Positions 16,519 through 25,500 of a stretch of DNA of 64,000 bases are shown here, piece after piece (positions within the stretch are counted from its first letter, which is position 1; every line of letters begins with the position of its first letter). The DNA is from Roseomonas genomospecies 6 (GTDB lineage: Bacteria > Pseudomonadota > Alphaproteobacteria > Azospirillales > Azospirillaceae), in contig NZ_QOKW01000028.1 in NCBI RefSeq assembly GCF_008365375.1, positions 1 to 64,000 on the forward strand, given 5' to 3'. Under the pieces are notes generated by a model, which searched no databases, was not told the DNA's origin, and saw only the letters and a list, made by a program, of their open reading frames with translations. Made by a program: the position numbers and the translations under genes.

Positions 16519-19500
16519 ATGACGGCTGTTGGCCTGACGAGAGTGAATGGAATGATTACGCGCGAACAGATCGAGACACTCAAGTCGGGCATCGACAGTG
16601 CCCTTGGCGCCATCGAGGACGCACTGGAAGCGCAGGTCTACGCCGAAAAGCTTCCCATCGTCGGCGACAAGCTGTCCGCAGCCTTCCAGGAGGGCAAGGA
16701 CGCGCTGAAGGGCATCCGCGCGGTCGAAGACAAGATCGTCGGCGCCATCAACGATATCCTGTACGTCGTCGACAACGCCCAAGGCATCGCGGAAGCCTAT
16801 GTCGAAGACACGATCAACGCCGCGTTGAAGACTCTGGGCGTCGGCGAGAACACCGTCCAGGCCCTGGTGAACGGGACGGAGGTCACGCTCACCTTCTCCA
16901 CCCATCAGCATTACAAGTACGAACAGTCCCTCGCCACCGACCTGGGCCTGCCCGGGCTGAACCTGAAAACCGGCGGCATGGCGGCAGCGTCGCTGGATTA
17001 CGATTTCAACTTCACGGTCGGCGCCGACATCGCCGGCTTTTTCGTCCAGACCGACGGGTCGCAGCCGGAGCTGTCGCTGGGCTTGACCGCCAGCACGCCC
17101 GACTTCGGCGCCTCGACCCAATTGGGGTTCATGAATTTCTCGGCGACGGACCGGGATTCCACGCTGGACGGGTACTTCGCGGTCGATCTGAAGGACGCCG
17201 ACAACGACGGCAAGCTGCGGCTGTCGGAACTGAACAGCGACTTCATCGACGCAACCTTCAGCGGCGTGGCGGACATCGGCGTCCATCTCGACGCGAACAT
17301 GGGCGACGCCGCCCTACCGAAGGCCAGCGCCGACCTCACGGTCGATTGGTCATTCAACAACAGCGTGGTCGACGTCGAGGACCAGAACGTCACCTTCGGC
17401 GCGCTGCCCGTCGTGAAATTCGAGAACGTCCATTACGACTTCGGCACCGTCGTCGAGGACTTCGTCAAGCCGATCCTGCAGAAGCTCGAACCGGTCCTGG
17501 AGCCGATCAACCAGGCGCTGGCGGTCCTGCGCACCGACATCAGCTTCCTGAAGAAGCTCCCGCAATGGCAGACGCTGTTCGACCGCGCCGGCGCCGATGT
17601 CGGTGGCAAGGACGCCTCGGACGGCAACATCACGTTGCTCGACTTCGTCAAGATCGCCGTCCCCGACCAGAATCTGGTGCCGCTGACCCAGTTCATCAGC
17701 ATCGTCGATGATGTCGTCGCCTGGGCCGAATATTTCGGCGACCTGGAGCTCGGCCCCGACGCCTACAGCGTCGACCTGGATGTCGGGTCGTTCCAAATGC
17801 TGTCGGACATCCGCGACACGGCGTTCAAACTGGCCGAGGCGGCGCCGACCGTCATCAAGGGCGCCCAGGACCTGACCGCCTTCCTGGCGGGGCTGAACAC
17901 CGGCAGTTGGACACAGGCCGATCCCGAGACCGGGCAGACCGGCCAGGACGTGCTGGAAGACATGCTGCTGGGCGACAGCTTCTCGCTGCCCATCCTGACC
18001 AACCCAGCCAGCGCCTTCTCCCTTCTCGTCGGCGGCGACGCCAAGCTCTTCAGCCTCGACCTGCCGGCGATGAGCTTCGACCTCCCGTCCCAGGATCTGC
18101 TGTCGATCCCGATCTTCGCGGGCCTGGACGTGAAGGTGCAAGGCGCCCTCGGGCTCGCCATGGATCTGGCCTTCGGCTACGACACCCGCGGCCTGCGCCA
18201 GTTCGTCGCCAGCGATCTCACGGACTATGCCACCGTCCTCAACGGCTTCTACGTCAGCGACGTGGACGGAGACGGCGTGGACGTGCCGGAAGCCGTCATC
18301 AAGGCGGCGCTGAACCTTTTCGTCAACGCCACGATCGGTGTGGCCTCGGCCGGCGGCGGCGGTGGGATCGAGGGCACCGTCACCCTGGACCTGAACGACC
18401 ACGTCAACGGAACGCCCGACGACGGCCGCATCTACCTGGACGAGATGGCCCAGTCGCTCCTCACCAACCCCTTCAGGATCTTCGACGCCTCGGGGCTGGT
18501 CACGGCGGGACTCGCCGCCTTCGTCAAGGTCGGCGGCTACGACATCTGGCGCTTCACCGCGCCCCGCATCACGCTGGCGGAGTTCAACTTCTCCGACGAC
18601 CCGGCGACTGCCACCGCAACGGAGCCGCCCCCCCCGCCGGTGCTGGGAACGCTCTCGAATGGGCTCCTGACGCTCAACATCGGCGCCCGCGCCGGCGAGC
18701 GGGGCTTGAGCAACAACACCGACGGCGCCGAAACTCTGGCGATCAGCGGCACCGGCGGAGGCGTGGCGGTGCAGGGCTTTGGGCGCAAGCAGAGCTTCAC
18801 CGGCGTCACGGGCATCGTCGGCGACGGCGGCGCGCAGAACGACGAGATCATCCTCGACCCCGGCACGACGGTGGCAGCCACGCTGTCGGGCGGCGCCGGG
18901 ATGGACTACCTGTTCGCCGGCGCCGGGGCCGACAGCCTGGACGGCGGGGCGGACCGCGATTTCCTGGAAGGGCACGACGGCGACGACACGCTGCTGGGCG
19001 GCGACGGCGACGACGTGCTGGACGGCGGGGCCGGGGCCGACAGCATCGACGGTGGCGCCGGTATCGACGTGCTGACCTATGAATCCTCCACGACCGCGGT
19101 GACCATCGACATCGCGGCGGGGACGGTGTCCGGCGGCGACGCCGACGGCGACGTCTTCACCGGCATCGAGGTGTTCGAGGGGTCGAATCTGGCCGATGCG
19201 GGCGACCGGATCACCGGCTCCGCCGGAGACGACGCCGCCTTCGGCCTTGCCGGCGACGACCAGTTGGACGGCAAGGGCGGCGATGACTTCCTGTCCGGCG
19301 GCGCGGGCAACGACACGCTCGACGGCGGGACCGGCGCCGACACGCTGGCCGGCGGCACCGGCGAGGATCTCTATTACGTGGACGACCTCGGGGATCTGGC
19401 CGATGACGCCTACGCCGGCCCAGCCGGTGGCAAGGATCTGGTGATCGCCAGCGTGGACCATACGCTGACCGCCGAGATCGAGGACCTGACGCTCGTCGGG

Positions 19501-22500
19501 TCGGCGCTGCGCGGCACCGGCAATGCGCTCGCCAACGTCATCCGGGGAACCGGCGGCGACAATGTCCTGGACGGCGCCGGGGGTGCGGACACGCTGCATG
19601 GCGGCGTCGGCAACGACACCTACGGTTTCGACAGCCTGGACGACCGGCTGGTCGATGGCTTCAACGAGGGCATCGACGAGATCCGCCTGCAGACCCAGAC
19701 CCTCGCCGACAGTACCGTCTTCTCGCTGGGCGCCGACGGGCTGACCAACATCGAGAACCTGACGCTGGTTGATGGCGCCCACGCGATCGTCGTGCGGGGC
19801 AACGCGCTGGCGAATGTGCTGGTCGGCAATAGTGCCGACGATGGGATCTACGGGCTAGTCGGGTCGGACACCCTGCGCGGCGGGGCCGGCAACGACACGC
19901 TCGACGGCGGGACTGAGATCGACGTCCTGGATGGCGGCGCCGGCGACGACGTCCTCCACGTCGGCAATGTCGGCGGCGGCGACACGCTGACGGGCGGGGC
20001 CGGCAGCGACATCTTCTCCTTCTATTCCGACACGCGCGACGTCTATGGGGCGTGGGAGTCCAGCGCATCCTCCCCCACCAACCCGGTCACCATCACCGAT
20101 TTCCAGGGCGGCGGGACCGCCGGCGGCGATTTCCTGAAGATCCGCGTCCCCAACGCCTTCCTCGTCTTCGCGGGCGAACGCGCCTTCGACATCGCCAACA
20201 CCGCCGCCTTCCAGTTCCCGAACCAGGGCGATGGCCTCGCCGACGTCATCTACGACCACCAGGGGGGCAACACCCGGGTAGCGGTCGACGTCAACGACGA
20301 CGGCGTCTTTGGCGAGAAGGACCTGCTCGTCGTTCTCCAGGGCACGCACACGCTGACCGCGGCGGACTTCACGGAGACCTTCAACGCCCAGCGCGGCACG
20401 GCCGGCGCCGACCGGCTCGAAGGGGCGGAGGACGCAGACCGCTTGTACGGCATCGCCGGCAACGACACCCTGCTGGGCTACGGCGGCGACGACTACGCCG
20501 AGGGCGACGCGGGCGACGACAGCCTCCTCGGCGGCGACGGCAGCGACTGGCTGCGCGGCGGGGCCGGCAACGACACGCTGGACGGCGGCGACGGCGACGA
20601 CAGCGGCACGCCGGCCAACGGCTACCAGGGCGGCCTCTACGGCGGGGCCGGCGACGACAGCATCCTGGGCGGCGCCGGCAACGACAACATCTACGGCGGC
20701 GAGTCCTCCAGCGACGAGGCCGACGGCAACGACACCATCGACGCGGGCGACGGCCACGACCAGGTCAATGCCGGCGCCGGGGCGGACCTCGTGCGCGGCG
20801 GCGCCGGAAGCGACGTCCTCTACGGCGAGGCGGGCGACGACCGGCTGGAGGGCGGCGACGGCGCCGACGCGCTCTACGGCGGTCTCGGCAACGACACGCT
20901 CGACGGCGGCGACGGCGACGACCTGCGCCTGTCGGGCGATGACGGCGACGACCTCGTCCTGGGCGGCGCCGGCAACGACCGGCTGTACGGCGAGGCGGGC
21001 GACGACCGGCTGGAGGGCGGCTCCGGCAACGACACGCTGGAGGGGGCCGGCGGAGGCGACACGCTGCTGGGCGGCGAGGGCGACGACGACCTGTCCGGCG
21101 ACGGCGTCTACGCCGACGCCAGCGGGGCCGCCAAGGGCAACGTCCTGGACGGCGGGGCCGGCAACGACACGCTGCGCCTGCAAAGCGCCGGCGCGACCGC
21201 CGGCGACACGCTGACTGGCGGGACCGGCGACGACCTGTTCGACATCCAGACCCGACCCGACCTGTCCGCGTCCGGCACCGACGCGCCGAGCCTCATCACC
21301 GATTTCGAAGGAGCCGGGGTCGCCGGCGGCGACCGCCTGAAGATCGCCGTCTACCAGAACTATTCCAACACACCCGTCGCCCAGCCGCTGGTCTGGGCCG
21401 GCCAGGCCTCCTTCGGGACGGACGGACGGACGCTCGGCAACGGCGGCGATGGGCTGATCGACGTCCAGTACGAGCATCGCGACGGGCAGACCCTGCTTGC
21501 CGTGGACGTGGACGACGACGGCACGCTCGGCGCCGGCGACCTGCTGGTCCGGTTCGACGGCACGCTCACCCTGACCGACGGCGACTTCGTCGACAGCTTC
21601 AGCGCCCGGCGTGGCAGCGCCGGCAACGACAGCCTGGACGGCGGCCCCGGCCCCGACATCCTGTACGGCCTGGGCGGCGACGACACGCTGGTGGGCGGCG
21701 GCGGCAACGACGCGCTGAACGGCGGCGCCGGCAACGACAGCCAGGACGGTGGGGACGGGCGCGACACGCTGACCGGCGGCGGCGGCAACGACACGCTGGA
21801 CGGCGGTGACGGCATCGACGATCTGCGCGGCGGGGATGGCGACGACGTCCTCAACGGCGGCGACGGGGACGATTACGTCACCGATTATTCGTCCCTGTCC
21901 ATCGGCCTGCACGGGGAGGCCGGCAACGACACGCTGAACGGCGGCGCCGGCAACGACCTGCTGGACGGCGGGACCGGCGACGACCGCCTGAACGGCGAGG
22001 ACGGCGGCGACCGGCTGGCCGGCGGCGACGGGCGGGACACGCTGGACGGCGGGGCCGGCAACGACTGGCTGGACGGCAACGACGGCGACGACCGTCTCGA
22101 CGGTGGTGTCGGCAGCGACAACCTGAACGGCGGGGCCGGCAACGACAGCCTGTATGGCGGGGACGGCAACGACGACCTGTCCGGCGGCGAGGGCGACGAC
22201 GCCCTGTACGGCGAGGCCGGCAACGACATGCTGTGGACCGATGTGGGCCGGGACAGCCTGGATGGCGGGATCGGCAACGACACGCTGATGGCCGCTGGTA
22301 CCGGCGGTGGCCGCCTGACGGGCGGCGCCGGCAGCGACCTTTTCCAGATCAGCAACTCCGGCGCGCCTTACGACCCGTCCACCAGCGCCGCGGCGCTGGT
22401 CATCACCGATTTCGACGAGTCCGCTGGCGGCGACCTCCTCACCTTGACCCTGTCGACGGTGGGCAGGCTGGCCTTCGCCGGCGAGGGGACGATCGACGCG

Positions 22501-25500
22501 GGCAGCGCCAACGACGGGCTGGTGGACGTCGCCTATCATACCGCGGGCGGCAACACGCGGGTCGAGGTCGACCTCAACGACGACGGCGTGATCGGCGCCG
22601 CCGACGCCGTGTTCGAACTGGAGGGGATCCACACCCTCACAGAGACGAATTTCCGCGACACCTTCAGCGTCCGCCGCGGCACGGCCGGGGCCGACAGCCT
22701 GCTCGGCACGGCGGCCGGCGACCTCATCTACGGCGTCGGGGGTGACGACACCATCCTGGGGACCGACGGCTCTGACACGCTGGTCGGCGGGGCTGGGAAC
22801 GACAGTCTGGACGGCGGCAACGACATCGACCTGCTGGAAGGCGGCGACGGCGACGATGTCATCGACGGCGGCGCGGGTGCCGACCATGGCTACTGGTCGA
22901 ACATGCAGTACCGCTACGGCCTCTACGGCGGGGCCGGTAACGACACTCTGATGGGCGGGTCCGGCAATGACCAGCTCGACGGCGGGACGGGCAACGACCG
23001 CCTCGACGGCGGAACTGAGGACGATCTCCTCGACGGCGGGGCGGGCGACGATACCCTGCTGGGCGGCGACGGCCGGGACGGCCTCTACGGCGGCACCGGC
23101 AACGACAGCCTGGACGGCGGCGACGGCGCCGACAACCTGTCGGGCAACGACGGCGACGACGCGCTGTCCGCCGGCGCCGGCAACGACACGCTCTACGGCG
23201 ACGACGGCAACGACACGCTGCTGGGCGGGGACGGCGCGGACCGCCTCGACGCCGGGCTCGGCGACGACCGGCTGGAGGGCGGCGCGGAGAACGACAGCCT
23301 GGACGGCGGCGCCGGGGCGGACCTTCTGCTGGGCGGGGCCGGCAACGACACGCTCGACGGCGGTTCTCACCAGAGTTACTACGGGACCGACGGCGCGGAC
23401 ACGCTCGACGGCGGCGACGGCAACGACCTGCTGGTGGTCAACAATTCCGGCGGCGGCGACCGGCTGACCGGCGGGGCCGGGACGGACGTCTTCCTCTTCC
23501 GCGAGCCCCGGTCCCCGGCGGAGGTCAAAGCCTCGACCGCGTTCCAGGCGGTGTCGCCGGCCGGCAGCCCGGTGACCATCACCGACTTCACCCCCGGCAC
23601 GGACACGCTGAAGATCGCCGTCGCCGGCGGCAACCTCGCCTTCGCCGGGCGCATTCCCTTCGACATTCCCTTGAGCGGGCCCAGCACCGGCCTGCCCACC
23701 GCGGACGACGGGCTGGTCGACGTCTTCTACGACTGGTTCACCGCGGACAGCGCCGACATGACCCGCATCGGCGTGGACTTGGACGACGACGGCGCGATCG
23801 GTGCCGGCGACATGGTGATCCAGCTCCAGGGCCGGCACAGCCTGACCGCCGCGGACTTCACAGAGACCTTCTACGCCCAGCGCGGCACGGCGGGCGACGA
23901 TTCCCTGCGCGGCACGACGGCGGCGGAAACCGTCTATGGCGTCGGCGGCAACGACACCATCGAGGGGCTGGCCGGGAACGACACGCTGTTCGGCGGCGCC
24001 GGCAACGACAGCCTGGACGGCGGCGAGGGCAGCGATGCGCTGGAGGGCGGCATCGGCAACGACAGCCTGGACGGCGGTGAGGGCAACGACGCCCCGAGCA
24101 ACGCCTATTCCTACGGCGACCGCTCCGCCGGCCTGTTCGGCGGGGCCGGGAACGACCTTCTGCGCGGCGGCGCCGGGGACGACGCGCTGTTCGGCGAGGC
24201 CGACAACGACACGCTGAAGGGCGAGGATGGTGACGACGCCCTGGACGGTGGCGACGGGGCCGACAGCCTGGGGGGCGGTTTCGGCCTCGACCGGCTGGAC
24301 GGCGGTGCCGGCAACGACAGCCTGGACGGCGGGGCCGACGATGACACGCTGAACGGCGGCCTCGGCGACGATTCGCTGTTCGGCTCGGTCGGCGACGACC
24401 GGCTGGACGGCGACACCGGCAACGACACGCTCGACGGTGGACTCGGCCGAGACAGCCTCTATGGCGGCGAGGGCATGGACGTCTTCGTCTACCGGTCGCC
24501 CGACGACGGCGGCGACGAGATCATGTCCTTCGACACGGGCACCTTCGGCGACCGCATCGACCTCACGCCCCTGCTGGCGGGCATCGGCTACAGCGGCAGC
24601 GATCCACTGGGCGACGGCGTGATCCGCCTGACCGACGCCGGCCCGGCCACCGTGACGGTCGAGGTGCTGTCGAACGGCAGCTACGTGCAACTGGCCTCGG
24701 TCACCGGGTATGGCGGCGGGTTCTCCGCGCAGACGCTGGCGGGCAACCTGCGCTTCGCCGCCAACCAGGCGCCGCAGGCGGAGGCCGACCGCGAGGTCAC
24801 GGTGGATGAGGATTCCGCCGCGGTCGTGCTGAACATCGCGGCCCCGACCGATGCCGACGGCGACACGCTGACGGTGCTGATCACGGGTCTTCCCAACGCC
24901 GGCTTCGGTACCGTCCGGCTCGCCTCCGGGGAGGCGGTGTCCTACAACGACCTGCTGACGCCGGCCCAGCTCGCCGGCCTGACCTTCACGCCGTCGCAGA
25001 ACGCCAACGGCGCCGCGGGAGCCCTGACCTATACCGTCGGGGATGGGAAAGGCGGGGCGGCCGCCCAGACCATCACCTTCGACATCCAGCCGGTCAATGA
25101 CCAGCCGACGGCCTCGGGCGATGCGGAGCTGACCGTCTCTCCCGACCAGCCGGCCGTCTGGATGCGCATCGGCTATCCGAGCGACGCGGACGGCGACGAG
25201 CTTACCATCAAGGTCACCGGCCTGCCGACCGGCGGCACGGTGCATCTGAACGAGCGCATCCTGGCCGTCGACGATCTGCTGACCGCGTCCGAACTGGGTG
25301 CTCTGACCTTCACCGTCGGGGCGCAGACCGGGCGCGCGGCCGGCCGCTTCACCTACGAGGTCCAGGACGGCCATGGCGGCCAAGCCACCGGGGCCGTGGA
25401 CATCAAGGTCGACATCCCCCTCCCCACGCTGGAGATTGCCGTCGGCGACGCCGTCCGGAGCGAAAGCACGGGTGGGGAGACCACCTTCACCTTCCTGATC

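Noticed and set aside
17350-19782. An 810-codon minus-strand open frame
   Set aside because: It is complementary to the N-terminal part of the RTX gene and shows no independent motif or ribosome binding site.
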